NCBI GenBank assembly: GCA_002105175.1
Contig: MCGE01000003.1
Span: 682,001 to 746,000, forward strand
DNA: 64,000 bases
Direction of reading: 5' to 3'
From: Absidia repens
Lineage: Eukaryota > Mucoromycota > Mucoromycetes > Mucorales > Cunninghamellaceae
Below the pieces are notes generated by a model. The model was given only the letters and a program-made list of their open reading frames with translations. It had not been told where the DNA came from and ran no database searches. A program made the position numbers and the translations under genes. Positions 51,640 through 63,575 of this stretch are shown here, in pieces (the first letter of the stretch is position 1; each line of letters starts with the position of its first letter).

Positions 51640-53491
51640 ATGGCTGATCAAGAATTAATCGATTTCCAAAAAGAAGTAGAACAAGTCAAGCAATGGTGGG
51701 CATCTCCCCGTTACCGTAATGTCAAGCGTGTTTATACTGCCGAACAAGTCGTGTCCAAGCGTGGTGAACTCCCTACCAACTACCGCTCTGATGCTATGGC
51801 CAAGAAGCTCTGGCAACTCATTGAAAAGAACAAGAAGACTGGTGAAACTAGCCATACCTTCGGTGCCTTAGATCCTGTTCAAGTATGTGATATTTCTCAA
51901 TCTAGGCTTTATTTCCTGACATCGCATAAGAGATACTCATACGTTGTTTATTTTTTTTCTTCTCTATAAATAGGTGACCCAAATGGCCAATGCTGGTATT
52001 GAAACTGTTTATGTTTCTGGTTGGCAATCATCTTCCACTGCTTCCACCTCCAATGAACCTGGACCAGATCTTGCCGATTACCCTATGGATACTGTCCCCA
52101 ATAAGGTCGAACATCTCTTCAACGCTCAGCTCTTCCATGACCGTAAGCAACGTCAAGCCCGTTTGGCCATGACCCCTGAAGAACGTGCCAGCACCCCCAA
52201 GATTGATTATCTCCGCCCCATTGTTGCTGACGGTGATACTGGTGTAAGTTAAAACAACACAAATTAGGATGGGTCGGCTCAGTATGCTAATCATTATTAC
52301 TATTATTATTATTCTTTTGGATACTATAGCATGGTGGTATTACTGCTGTGATGAAGTTGGCCAAGATGTTTGTTGAACGTGGTGCTGCTGGTATTCACGT
52401 TGAAGATCAATCTCCTGGCACCAAGAAGTGTGGACATATGGCTGGTAAGGTGTTGGTCCCAATTGGTGAACACATCAATCGCTTAGTGGCTATCCGTTTA
52501 CAATATGATATCATGGGTGTTGAAAACATTGTGGTTGCCCGTTCTGATGCTGAAGCTGCTACCTTGATCAGCAGCAACATTGATACTCGTGATCACGAAT
52601 TTTTGGTTGGTGCCACCGCTGAACTCGCTCCCTTGGCCACTTTGATGTCCGAAGCTGAACAACAAGGCAAGTCTGGCGCTGCTCTCCAAGCTGTTGAAGA
52701 CGAATGGATTGCTAAGGCTGGTTTGAAACGTTATGGTACTGCTGTTGCTGACGAACTCAAGAAAGCTGGCAAAACTCAAGAAGCTGCTGAATTCTTGGAA
52801 AAAATCAAGTTCAAGTCTAACACTGACGCTCGTGCTATTGCCAAGTCTTACGGTGTTGAAATATTCTGGGATTGCGATTCTCCTCGTGTTCGTGAAGGCT
52901 TCTATCGTTACGAAGGTGGTACCGAAGCTGCTACTGCTCGTGCTATTGCTTTTGCTCCTTATGCCGATATGTTGTGGATGGAAACCAAGAAGCCTATCCT
53001 TTCTCAAGCTGAACAATTCGCTAAGGGTGTTCTGGCCGTTCATCCTGAAGCCAAGTTATGCTACAACTTGTCTCCCTCTTTCAACTGGTAGGAAACAAAA
53101 ATTAATGAACAATTATTTTTCCTTGGTAGACTGACCTTTTTCTTTTTTTTTTAGGGATGCTGCTGGTATGACCGACAATGATATGGAAGCCTATGTCTGG
53201 CAATTGGGCAAGCTCGGATTTGTCTGGCAATTCATCACTTTGGGTGGTCTCCATGCCACTGCTCTTGCCACCGCCACCTTTGCTCGCAGCTTTAAGGCTC
53301 GTGGTATGTATGGTTATGTCAGCAATGTCCAACGCATGGAACGTGAACACGATGTCGATGTTCTCCAACATCAAAAATGGTCTGGCGCTACCTATGTCGA
53401 TGAACTGATCAAGGTCGTTACTGGTGGTGTTGCCGCTACTGCTGCTATGGGTAAAGGAGTTACTGAAGATCAATTCTCCAAGAAGGCTTAA
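51640..53491 (+). CDS. ICL1: Isocitrate lyase
   Basis: Exons 51640-51882, 51974-52243, 52330-53087 and 53155-53491 encode 535 residues, the normal size for the fungal enzyme. It splits isocitrate into succinate and glyoxylate, the first step of the glyoxylate shunt used for growth on acetate and lipids. The catalytic motif KKCGHMAGK is at 203-211 with the active cysteine at 205. [24 protein letters not shown], the fungal insert region, [12 protein letters not shown] and LSPSFNWD are all as expected. The C-terminus is QFSKKA, not a clear SKL-type peroxisome signal. Codon choice is strongly biased, suggesting high expression. The start is the ATG giving [20 protein letters not shown]; an upstream in-frame ATG (51547) would add a non-conserved hydrophobic leader. 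Confidence 0.97.
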
Positions 53492-54300
53492 ATTTAGATG
53501 TTGATGATCCCCCCTCCATGTTTTTTTATGTCTTCTTCCCCTTCGACCGACGTGTAACATTGTTTTTATATCACTCCCCATGCCTTATACACATTTGATT
53601 CTCTATCTTTTTCTCTCTCATTGTATTATAATAAAATAAAAACTTGACCTCCATATTTTTATTTGTATATATTATTTGCCTTCATTTTTATTGTTGTTTT
53701 TTGATATGTTGGATGTGACATAAATGTGGTATGAATATATGGGGAAAAATGGGTGCAAATACATATATAGAGCTATAGAATATATAATGGAGAAATAATC
53801 GTGTTAGTGAAAAGAACAATGCCGCCAGTGGTTTTTTTCTTTATACCTAATTTGATTCCTTATTATCTATTCTTGATATATATACCATTATTTTTTTATT
53901 GGTTCTTTTTTTTTCTTTATTCGAAATACTAAATAAAAAAATTCATACAATCAAACATGATAGTCATGTATATATAAATAGACGGTCCCTAGTATGTTGC
54001 TATGCAGTTATTTCTTTATGCCTTTTTTCATGCGTCCATCGCAACTTAATTTTTTGTTATGTGTCCATCACTGGATTTTTTATGCGTCCATCACAACCAT
54101 TTTTTTTTTAGCATGCAAAAGGCTCCCTCCGCCACCGTTTTTTTGATATCAAGTAGACGGACGTAAATATATTATATAAAGCAGTAAATCAAATCTGTCA
54201 TGCTAAAAAACAATATTTCATATCCCGACCACGCGAATATTTTATTTACACTCAGGTTTTATTCCAGCCCTTTCTCTCTCTTTCTTTCCAATTTCCTTTT
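53492..54300. other. Intergenic 3' flank of isocitrate lyase
   Basis: Poly(A)-type ATAATAAAATAAAAA at about 53628-53643. The rest is AT-rich. A 'tgcgtccatcgcaac / gtgtccatcactgg / gcgtccatcacaac' short repeat lies at 54030-54100. No gene. Confidence 0.5.
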
Positions 54301-54329
54301 ATTTTTTCTTCACCATTGAAGTCTCTATG

Positions 54330-55225
54330 GTATTATGTTGGAGTTAGGATAGTGTCAGGACTAGTTTAGAAGGTTTTTCAGCTCAGGGATTACAAGATGC
54401 ATAGGGAAACCCTTTCGTTTTGGATTCAGGATTTATGACCCACCATTAGTTGGCCTTTTGGAACCTTTATTAGCTTAGTTTAGTCTTAGTTTGTCCATAG
54501 TTTGTATCAACATAAAAACAAAATATGTTTTTTTTTACATTCTCCAATGAAAAATGTCCCATCTGTCGTTCTCATGTTGTTTGCAATAAATCTCTTTTTA
54601 CTACCATCTCCTTTTATGTTTCAGTCAAAGATGTCCCTTTTATCTTTTTCATATTAGCTCCCATATTAGCTCCCATATTACATCCACCCCTTTAGGTTTG
54701 TGTTTACTGTTGTTTAAATTACACTTTAGACTTCCTCATGATTTGCCCAATAGATCTCTCCATTGAATTCCATGTTCCAATGAACCCCTAGTCTTTAGGT
54801 TTGGTGTCTACCAATGCTATTCAATAAAGCGTGCATTTATATAAGCTTTGACTCTCCTTCGAAGCTTACGTTAGACTTCCTCATGTTTCGTCCAATAGAT
54901 TCTTCCATTAAACCTCATGCTACTATTAACCTCTCATCTTTAGTTTTTAGTATATATCAATGTCCTTCAATAAAGTATGCCCTTAGGTTAATGTTGACTA
55001 TCCTTCAAAATTACCCTTTAGACTTTTTTGTAGTTCCTCCAATAGGCTCTTCCATTAAATCCCATGCTACCATGAACCTCTCTTTTATAGCTTTAGTATC
55101 TACTAATGTTTTTCTTTGAAGTATGCCTTTTCATTAACCATCCTCTGACCTCCCGGATAGTGAGTAAAGTCGTTTTGTAGCTGTTTTTTGAGCGTCTGTC
55201 AAGCATCTGCTTTCTAGTTCTATTT
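54330..55225 (+). repeat. Dispersed repeat, copy F (longest copy)
   Basis: Blocks in order: GGATAGTGTCAGGACTAGTTTAG, TTTTCAGCTCAGGGATTACA, AGATGCATAGGGAAACCC with TTTCGTTTTGGATTCAGG (core, about 54400-54430), TTAGCTTAGTTTAGTC, TTTGTATCAACAT, a CAATGAAAAATGTCCC block, then three units of about 135-150 bp (54720-55130; 'cactttagacttcctcatg', 'ccaatagatctctccatt', 'ctttaggtttggtgtctacc', 'ttcaataaagcgtgc'). The end is AGCATCTGCTTTCTAGTTC at about 55203-55221, as in copy C. Confidence 0.85.
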
Positions 55226-55910
55226 CACCTCTCCTGCCCTAAACACTAGCAAATTTCTGGCTGTCCCAGATCAATTATTATTAAAATCAGTTATTTATCT
55301 CCTCTGCATTCATATTGACAAATGTAGACGTTACTTGGTATATCTGGCCGCTATTGACTGTTTACCTTCGCTTTAGGGACGATTTCCCTTTCCCAGGGCC
55401 CCAGTGAAAGGCTGGACGTGTTTGGTTATTTAATATAAATAATATCATCATGTATTATTGATCAATTATACTAATTACCCTGACCCACGTAGCGTGTGTA
55501 GGTGTCGTTGTACTGTACAGTACTGTACATAGAGCATTTTACCCGCCATTTATGAGTTGTTTTTTTTTTAATTCAAAAGCCGCGCTCGACCAGACATTCT
55601 ATAGCACCATTCTCCTCCCCAAGCGACTGATACACTATTCTAAGTGACTTGATATAAAAAGTGGTTCTATTCATGCACTACCATTCTTATCAGTTGGTCA
55701 ATCAAATTTGGGAGTGACCTCAGCTTTTCCATAAAAAAGAAAAAGACAAAATCGAGGTTCTGGATTATACACACACTCACAAACACACACAAACGCACAC
55801 ACATACAGAGAGCGATAGAGACCGAAACACAGAAACACAATCCGTGAAGGCAAAATAGTGATACCACAATCAAAACAGTAAAATTTATTCAAAAACAAAG
55901 TATATATTGC
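55226..55910. other. Intergenic
   Basis: No gene. Contains a 14-bp perfect palindrome GTACTGTACAGTAC (55510-55523) and a CACA-rich stretch (55772-55803) just past the 3' end of the minus-strand mannosyltransferase. Confidence 0.5.
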
Positions 55911-57355
55911 TTATTCTAAAAATAAAGGTAAACAACTGAAGTCTTGATAATCAAAGTTGGAGATGGGGCGACAAACACCAGATTTCCAAATATTTTCATC
56001 TTCAGGGCAATGCATAAACTGACCCACTTGATAGCCAATTGAATCCCAATGATGGATTTGGCTTTTCTTCAGATAGACAAGCGATGCCATAGTATGAATC
56101 ACTGGATCACCCCTAATAAAATAAAAGGATGTCGGACATATATGAATCAATAAATAATAACAGTATAGTTCCTCATCATAGTCCCCCTTACCATCGTTCA
56201 TAAAAAATGCCCCCGGTACGATCGATATGGTTAAAGAAGTCTTGATATTTGGGTCCTCTAAAGAAGTTCAAATCCCCGATCTATACAGGAAGAGGGGGAG
56301 GCAAAAAAAAAAAAAAAAAAAAAAAAAAGAGGGTGAGATTTGTAATGTAAGGTCATGATTTGCCTACCTGAAAGTTTGACCAGAAATGGCAGTCGTTATA
56401 CGTTTCAGAATCATCATCGAGAATAAAAGACCAGAGGGTATCCTGTTCAGTTTTATGGAAGATTTGACCGGGATGATCGTAGATGTAGCGTTCCACCGCC
56501 GGATACAAAGTTGGGATAGTGTCATGATATTCATAGAGTGCAAAGGAAAATGACAACTTTTTCCCATTTTTTTTCATGTAATCAAATGGATCAAAGCTTA
56601 TAGGTGTTAAATAGTGTGTACCAATTTCGAATCGCCAGTAGTAATCCAAGTCTGCCATGGCAGGATGTCTAATAAAACCAAATAAAATGTCAGTATTAAT
56701 CATCCAAACCTACCCCACTTTTCATTTTCTCAACAAAACCAAAAAACTACCTAAACATCATGCCGGCCATAAAACGAGCTTGAAATCGGTAGTCGTCACT
56801 TGCACCAAAGATAATATCTTTCATGTCTTCCCGAGTTTTGTTCGCCCTGGCGATATCAATAAAATCCGGATAACCATAAAAAGTCGAGTTCAAGAGTTCA
56901 AAAATGATATTGTCGTTGGTTAGAGGACGTACGAGTTCCTTAAATTCGTCAGACAATCCTTCGTTGGAAAAGATGATATAAGGGTAGTTTCGGTCATTGT
57001 TGAATCGATCTTGAAGGTCTCTGATGGTGGAACGCAATTTCGTCAAGCTTTCGGTATCAGATTTCGTAAAGGTCACAAAAGCAGCCTTGAGATCAGGATT
57101 TGGGTGTTTTATGAAGGCGTCTGTGTGATCGTGTGTGCTGCTGTCACTTTTGTCGTTGGCACTAGCGGTAGTGTCGGGTATGTCGAGATTGCTGGTATTG
57201 GTGATGAGGTTGATATCATTACTGCGACTACTGTCAAATGAGAGTCCCAATCCCGAGAGCACAATGTGAATAAAAGCAAAAATAGTAAATGCAATAATAG
57301 CCAGTAAAGAAAGGGTTCGCATTTTTTCTTTTCGTCGCGCTTGCAGATCAAGCAT
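55911..57355 (-). CDS. KTR: GT15 alpha-1,2-mannosyltransferase (Kre2/Ktr family)
   Basis: Minus-strand exons: 57355-56751, 56668-56368, 56280-56192 and 56112-55911; 398 residues, typical of the family. It is a type II Golgi membrane protein: a short cytoplasmic tail, one transmembrane segment (about residues 13-36, LSLLAIIAFTIFAFIHIVLS), then a stem rich in Asn/Asp/Ser/Thr. The luminal catalytic domain begins at AAFVTFTKS. Family motifs are NYPYIIFSNEGLSDEF, YRFQARFMAGMMF, DLDYYWRFE, CHFWSNFQIGDLNFFR and GGIFYERWGDP; the last two match the family's conserved catalytic region. It adds mannose to O- and N-linked glycans of wall and secreted proteins. It is divergent from the UBAC2-like gene, with 192 bp between the starts. 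Confidence 0.95.
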
Positions 57356-57547
57356 ATTGTGTCAAACGCAGAAAAAGAAAAAAAAAGTTTAAAAAAAAGG
57401 GGACATGACAGAACACAGAAAATTGTTGGTTTTTTTTTGCAATTCGGCAGAACTGGGTTTTAATCCAAGGAAATAGCTCGCTGTTTTTCGTTGATTTTTT
57501 GCTCCTTATTTTATTTTTGTATTCCAATCACCTAGTTTAACCGAACA
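57356..57547. promoter_or_regulatory. Shared 192-bp divergent promoter, GT15 / UBAC2-like
   Basis: The two ATGs (57355 minus, 57548 plus) are 192 bp apart and read outward. Both are ER/Golgi membrane proteins. No defined element was recognised. Confidence 0.5.
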
Positions 57548-59056
57548 ATGTCAACTGGACCTGCAGGTAACGCCCCACACACACATACACACACTCGCCA
57601 GTCCTTCTCCACTCAGAAAATGACTTGAATACTAACAGTTTAAACTTATTCATTCTTTGTGTTCTATTTTGATGACGCTGGTCTTATGGTACTGGTATTG
57701 ATATTGCTGACGCATTACCAGGATTCCGTAATACTCCTGTCACTAAAGTCTTAGTTACAGTTATCGGTGGGTGTTCAGCTATATCAACTCTCTTCGAAGG
57801 AAATCGGCTTACTATTCAAAATCCGGTAAGGAAAACACTGAAGGATAGAGTGGTTAGGGAGGGCTCGACTTGATTAACACCCATGCTTTTTTTTTTTTTT
57901 TTCCTTTACTTGATAGCTATGGCGACTAATCTCCTCTCAATGGGTTTTTACCGACATTGGATCAACAGTTGTAGGAACTTGGCTGATTTACAAACTACGT
58001 ATCATTGAAAGTCGATACGGTAGCTCGAAATTCGCGGTGAGTCATCCCAACACAGAATGATATCCTGTTACTAAACGCAATTTTCTTGAATGTATATACG
58101 GCTCGTCACTAGGCTCTAGTATTTATCTCTTTTGCACTCTCTACACTTTTTCATCAAGCCGCAGACTTCTTCTTTGATGGCACCCGAGTAACTATCAGTG
58201 GCCCGTAAGTTATATTGGAAAAACGGACTTCTCCAACTTAGTGTACTAAATGTTATATTATAGGTATGCACTGATTTTTGCCATCCTATACCAGTATCAC
58301 TCTATTGTACCAAACACTTACCGAATTCCAGTATTGATGAATGTCACAATGACCGACAAGTCATATGTTTATGCAGCGGCAGCACAGGTGAGAGGACGAT
58401 AAGTATTTTCTTCCCGCAGCTATTATATTGACCTGATGTTCATTTTTCTCTTTTTTATTTAGTTACTCATGTCGCATTTACCCTCTTCATTAGCTCCTTG
58501 TCATTTTGGATTGTTTATCGGGGCCGTATACAATTTTGGTAATATTCGACGTTGGCGCTTCCCATCACCGATCCGAACATTTTTCTCCCGGTTCATTCTC
58601 CCTGTTCTCGGTACATCGTCACCTATGCCACCAACTTCAACACTCACATCAACGTCATCCAATTCTCGATTAGCGACACCAGCAATCCCGTCATCCACAG
58701 GCTCTTCAAGTATATCAAGCACTAATCCCTCTGCCACAAGACAACGTAATGCTACCAGTGCCAATGATGTGGAGGTAAAAATACAGACAAGGAAAGAAAA
58801 TAGAATATTCTAGGCATCCAACTCATATATATTTCTGCCCCTTGGTTTTCTTTTATTATTATTATTGTTATCTTCCTTCAACTAGATTCCTGCGTCGTCT
58901 GAAAATATTGATGCGCTGGTCTCCATGTTTCCCGATTGCTCTAGAGATGCAATTGCCAGCGCGTTGGTGTCTTCAAGGCATGACCTCAACCGTGCAGCTG
59001 AAACCCTACTGACAACAGCGCCATCACAATCATCGACACCATCTACGAATATATAG
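57548..59056 (+). CDS. UBAC2: UBAC2/Dsc2-like rhomboid pseudoprotease with CUE domain
   Basis: Exons 57548-57566, 57722-57825, 57917-58036, 58113-58204, 58264-58387, 58463-58774 and 58886-59056 give 313 residues. The first part is a multi-pass membrane domain resembling the rhomboid-like fold of UBAC2 and Dsc2 (TPVTKVLVTVIGGCSAIST, WRLISSQWVFT, ALVFISFALSTLF, GPYALIFAILYQYH, HFGLFIGAVYNF). There is no rhomboid catalytic Ser/His pair. A Ser/Thr/Pro-rich linker leads to a C-terminal CUE/UBA domain (about 264-300: NIDALVSMFPDCSRDAI, HDLNRAAETLL) that should bind ubiquitin. Such proteins work in ER-associated degradation or the Golgi Dsc E3 ligase. The first coding exon is only 19 nt. Confidence 0.85.
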
Positions 59057-59897
59057 GCCTTACCACTGGCAATAGTATAGATGTATAAACCGAAATTGGA
59101 TTAGTATTGCTTATTACCCCTTCCTCCTTACACGTCTTAGTATATTTTATCTTCTTTGTTTCACTGTGAATAAAATATACGACTTCCTATTATATATATA
59201 TGTCTTTATTGTCATCTAAAATGCAATGGTGATATAGGTGTGATACGATATAAAATGGGGGCGGGTTGGAAATGTTATTTACTGTTCAAAGCTATTGGTG
59301 CATACAGAGGTGGATTGATAAGGGAGGCAGCCCTCCTGTTGCTTATGGGATTAATCTTTTGATGTGGCTATTCAAGCTTGAATGAGTGTATATTTAGATG
59401 ATGAAAACTGGCTGACTTGAAGCTCTAGGGCCTTAAAATATATTTCTAGTTCACTGGAAGGATGAGTTCCGATCTATATGTTAGAATTATCGAGCAACTG
59501 GGGCATAAGAAAAGCTTGCCATATCCACCAAATAGGTGGATCTACTTTTGACACAGTGGGTTTACGATGGACAGAAGATATTTTGATCTGGGCGCGATTC
59601 CACTTGGAAATCCAGCAATGCAATAGTGCCTCAATAAAAAAAAACTAGGAGGTTTGAGTTGATTCTAACTTGCTGTATTTCTTTTTTTGGAACGTATGTT
59701 CGGGTCGAATTTATTGTTTAACCCCAGCTCAGGAAAAAAAATTCTATTGGCTAAAATGAATGGTCCTTGGATTGCACAGTTAGAAAAAAATTTTCAGTCT
59801 GTGGCTGTCAAAAAGCATTTAATAAGGCCTGAGGATATTTTTTTTACCTTTTTCTTCTTTTTCTTTTTTTGTTATAACTTTAGATACTTTATTTACC
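59057..59897. other. Intergenic, UBAC2-like to SNU13
   Basis: AATAAA at about 59171, a short AT run, then AT-rich sequence. The long frame at 59687-59962 is only partly coding, if at all. It includes the likely SNU13 start at 59898. Confidence 0.45.
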
Positions 59898-60561
59898 ATG
59901 GTAATATTGAAAAACTAGCTCTATATATGATCAATTTACTAATCACTGTTTCTTTTCTTTAATATTCAGTCTGTGAACCCCAGAGCTTTCCCTCTTGCTG
60001 ATGCCACCTTGACCAACACTATTCTTGATCTTGTTCAACAAGCCTCTCACTACAAACAATTGAAGAAGGGTGCTAACGAAGCTACCAAGACTCTCAACCG
60101 TGGTATCTCTGAATTCATTGTCATGGCCGGTAAGTAGAGGGGTTTATTCGGGGGGGTGTTGTGAGTACTGACTGCTTGCAAATGATGAAAACATACCTAA
60201 GTATCGAGGAATGATCCATGTTGATGGACTTCTTATGATCATTACGATTAGTCTTTCTGACGAGCAAACAATCAAATTCACAACAAAAAAAAAGCAAGCG
60301 GATGATAGCTGATAGATATTGACGTGTTCTCTTTTTTTTTTTTTAGCTGACGCCGAACCTCTTGAAATCTTGTTGCACCTTCCTTTGTTGTGTGAAGATA
60401 AGAATGTGCCTTATGTGTTTGTGCCTTCCAAGACTGCCCTCGGTCGTGCTTGTGGTGTCAGCCGCTCTGTGATCTCCACTTCCATCACCACCAACGAAGC
60501 CTCCGACTTGAAGCCTCAAATTTTATCCATCAAGAACCAAATCGAAAAGCTCCTCATCTAA
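59898..60561 (+). CDS. SNU13: Snu13/15.5K (NHP2L1) RNA-binding protein
   Basis: Exons 59970-60129 and 60347-60561 are certain. The initiator comes from a minimal first exon, 59898-59900, read as ACC-ATG followed at once by the donor GTAATA. Total 125 residues (yeast 126, human 128), beginning [15 protein letters not shown]. Conserved signatures are [52 protein letters not shown] and the end IEKLLI. This L7Ae-fold protein binds K-turns in U4 snRNA and box C/D snoRNAs, so it serves both splicing and rRNA modification. The body of the protein is beyond doubt; the ATG-only exon is inferred from the exact length match and the lack of an in-frame ATG in exon 2. Confidence 0.93.
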
Positions 60562-61585
60562 TCGTGGTTGGCCCCTTCGTTAATCCATTGTGTTAGTTTA
60601 GCTGTTCTTGTTTTTTATTATTATTTATCATTTCCATGTTTTCTTAATGATCGTTAGTTAGTGCTGAGACCGCTTTTTTTTTTTTACCTCCCCTTACACA
60701 CACACACACCTCTTGTTATTATTATTTGTATGTTTCATTTGTTTTGACTAGGTTACATGATGCACTAGCAGAGAAAGAAAAAATTCATTTGTATATTTCT
60801 TTATCTCATTCTTAGTGTACATAAAATAAAATTTCGTTTTATCATCTTCTATTTTATCTTTATTGAACTGTTGTTTTGCGATGGTGGCTTTTTTAGCCGA
60901 TTGGGTTGTAGTATTTGTGGATGCGGGGATGCGTAGTTTGATTTTGGACATTGGCGGTTAGACGTCGTCGTCGGTGGCGTTTGTATGATAGGACTGTTAT
61001 AGTGCTGTTTGTCTATACTGTACAGTCCAAGTGTTTTTATTAATATTATTATTATTTATGCATCCATTCATTGTAAGACATGAAGGAAACGTTAGATACC
61101 TCCCTTTAAAGAGAATCACCATGCCATGTTTAACCAACCTAAGACGGCGGGGTCTGAAAAACAAGGTTGTTGAAGGAATTATAATGTTAAGATGCCTTGT
61201 CAAAGAAGTACCCCATGGTGGTTAAAATATATACATATAAAAGGTATGGTAATGTGTAATAGAAATAAAAGGTTCATCTCCATTGGTGATTGAATGAGAT
61301 ACTACTTAAACAAGGGGGGTGGGACTGTTTGGTAATATTGACTATTTTTATTTCTTTGTTTGATAAAATAGGATGGAAAAAAAGAACTCTCAATTTTCCA
61401 ATTGGTACCTTTCACTCAGGTTTTGTCACCTAAAGTAGACGAGTCGGGCTAAAAATAATTTTTGACTTTTTGTGAAATATATAAAGTATAAAGGGCGCGA
61501 CTCAATTTTTTTTTTCTTTTTTTTTCAAATATCTCCTCATACCCCCCCCCTTTTTTTTTTTCTTTCTCTTCATCTATTTCCCCTT
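60562..61585. other. Intergenic
   Basis: Holds the SNU13 3' flank and the promoter of the Kre9-like gene (a TATATAAAG box at about 61477-61487, roughly 100 bp before the ATG, then a C/T-rich leader). No other gene supported. Confidence 0.5.
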
Positions 61586-62246
61586 ATGAAGTTCTCTGTT
61601 GCTACTATTATTGCTGCTACCATTGCTGCCGTGTCAGCCCAAGTCACCGCACCTACCGGTGTCTTTAATGTCAGTTCACCTACGCCAAACAGCCCTTATG
61701 TCGCTCAACAAATTCTCCCTTGTACTTATCAACTGTTCCAAGACGTTGATACTACCGGTAAGTAAGAAAGAGGAATTAAGAAGGGATTGTGTTTATTCAC
61801 TGTTTACTAAACATTAATTACTGGTTTATATTGTAGGCATTACCATGAACATCAACTTGGTGTCCGCTGCTGCAGGTTCCAACGTGTCTCTTCCTATTAG
61901 CACCAATTCGGATATGTCTAAATCGTCGAACTCTGCTAAACAAAATGGCAATACTACCTATTATGAACACTCTGTCAACTATATGATTCCTACCACCGTG
62001 GCACCTGGTGACTACAAGGTATCCTTTGTGGCCAACAACGCTCCATTCGATATTCCTATCACTATCTTGCCTGCTGCTTCATCTTCCTTGATTTCCAAGT
62101 CTGGTTCCGCTACTGGCTCTTCAGGTGCTGCTTCTACTGGTGGCTCCATTTTTACTGGTAGTGCCCCTTCTCGTGTGAACCTTGATTTGACTACTAAGAC
62201 TTTGGTTGCTTTGACTGCTGTGGCCGGTGTCGCTCTTGCTCTGTAG
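61586..62246 (+). CDS. Kre9/Knh1-like GPI-anchored cell-wall protein
   Basis: Two exons, 61586-61757 and 61837-62246, encode 193 residues. A signal peptide (MKFSVATIIAATIAAVSAQ) is followed by a Kre9/Knh1-type beta-sandwich: TPNSPYVAQQILPCTYQLF, then NINLVSAAAGSNVSLPI, the YMIPTTVAPGDYKVSFV strand and PITILPA. A Ser/Gly/Thr-rich stretch and a hydrophobic C-terminus (TTKTLVALTAVAGVALAL) form a GPI attachment signal, with a likely cleavage region around the STGGS/TGSAPS residues. Such proteins sit at the cell surface; Kre9 relatives affect beta-glucan assembly. A TATA-like box and a pyrimidine-rich leader precede the start. An upstream in-frame ATG at 61472 would hide the signal peptide and is unlikely. 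Confidence 0.9.
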
Positions 62247-63087
62247 ATAGGATTACTAGTATAGTTATAGTTGTTGTTTAGTTTAGTTGTATGCATCTGG
62301 ATTGATTGAATCTCTTTCTCTTTCTTTTTTACCCCTTATCAGTATCATTATTCCTTTTATTGCTATTCTTCACTTTGTGAATCAATCCTTCCTCCTTTTT
62401 TTTAAATTTACTTGTTTTGTCATAGTTTACATCTTCCTAATAAAAATCAAATAAAATAATCATGTGCTTGTAGTTTGACAAGTAAAATTCATCTTTTATT
62501 ACACACGTCTCCTGTTGAACTATATTTTTTTTTTTCATGTTGAATCTCCTACGAATGCAATATTCTACTATGGTTTTCAATAGCATATTACCATGTATCA
62601 TAACAGATTAGGATCGGTTTATCGAACATTTTATTACCATTAGCCCTCTACTCAATATTATGATACATCCATGTTTTGATGAATCCTTTGTAACAGAGTC
62701 ATGTCGTACAAATATTCCTTTTTATAGACCTACTTCTTGAGCTCACTTCCAAAAAAAATAAACTCTATTTTTACATATGACACTCAACCTACACATAAAT
62801 TCCTCCGCCGTTCATACGAAATCAATCATGATCAAACACACATCCACATGGATAAATGCATACATTCATGCACAGGTGCACACACGTCATACACACATCA
62901 TAAATACACAAGGGACGAGAAAAATAAATTGTAAAATTTTTATTGCAAAACGAGAAAGCATATTAAAAAAAAATGTGTTCATAAACTTAAATATATAAAG
63001 AGGATGGTATGCATATATATATATAAATGTCTAAAAAAGAGGGATAGTGGTATTACCAAATAACCATTGATAGCTGAAAAAAAAGAG
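62247..63087. other. Convergent intergenic region
   Basis: Between the 3' ends of the Kre9-like gene and NDUFA5. AATAAA-type signals at about 62447 and 62757, CACA-rich sequence near 62875-62905. No gene supported. Confidence 0.5.
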
Positions 63088-63575
63088 TTATTCCTTGTTG
63101 CCGGGATATTTCCATTGACCTTCAGGGATAGGCGTTTCCAGTTGTTCCCAAGGCTTCCATTGTTCCATCTTGCCCACCAATTTGAGTTCATCTTCAGCTT
63201 GCAGAATGAGTTGTTCAATTTGTCCACAACCAATCTTGGTTTCAATATCAGTCACGTTTTCATTGGCTTCCACAATAGCGAGTCGGGTCCTGGTAAAGCC
63301 TTCAGTCGCTTGGCGGTAGACAGCATGTTCTGGGAATCGTGACAGGGTCGATAAAGTCGTGTTGTATGTTTGAATCAAATGAGGTCGAGGATTGGGATGC
63401 ACTGGAATACCGGTCAAACCAGTTGTTACCTATTTTTGACGTGATGAGATAATAGAAAATAAAAAATAGTACGTTATTCCTACCCGTAAATATATATTAG
63501 GAAATCAATCTAATTGAAACCCATATGTATACTTACTTTGGTGGTAGCTTGTAAAAGAGGTCGAGTGAAGAACAT
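63088..63575 (-). CDS. NDUFA5: Complex I subunit NDUFA5 (B13 / 29.9-kDa type)
   Basis: Minus-strand exons 63575-63537 and 63429-63088 give 126 residues. The N-terminal exon (MFFTRPLLQATTK) is short and basic. The second starts VTTGLTGIPVHPNPRPHLI, the hallmark of the ETC complex I subunit family, followed by TLSRFPEHAVYRQATEGFTR, a helical IETKIGCGQIEQLILQAEDEL and KPWEQLETPIPEGQWKYPG. It is an accessory subunit of the peripheral (matrix) arm of NADH:ubiquinone oxidoreductase. Complete at both ends. Confidence 0.95.
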
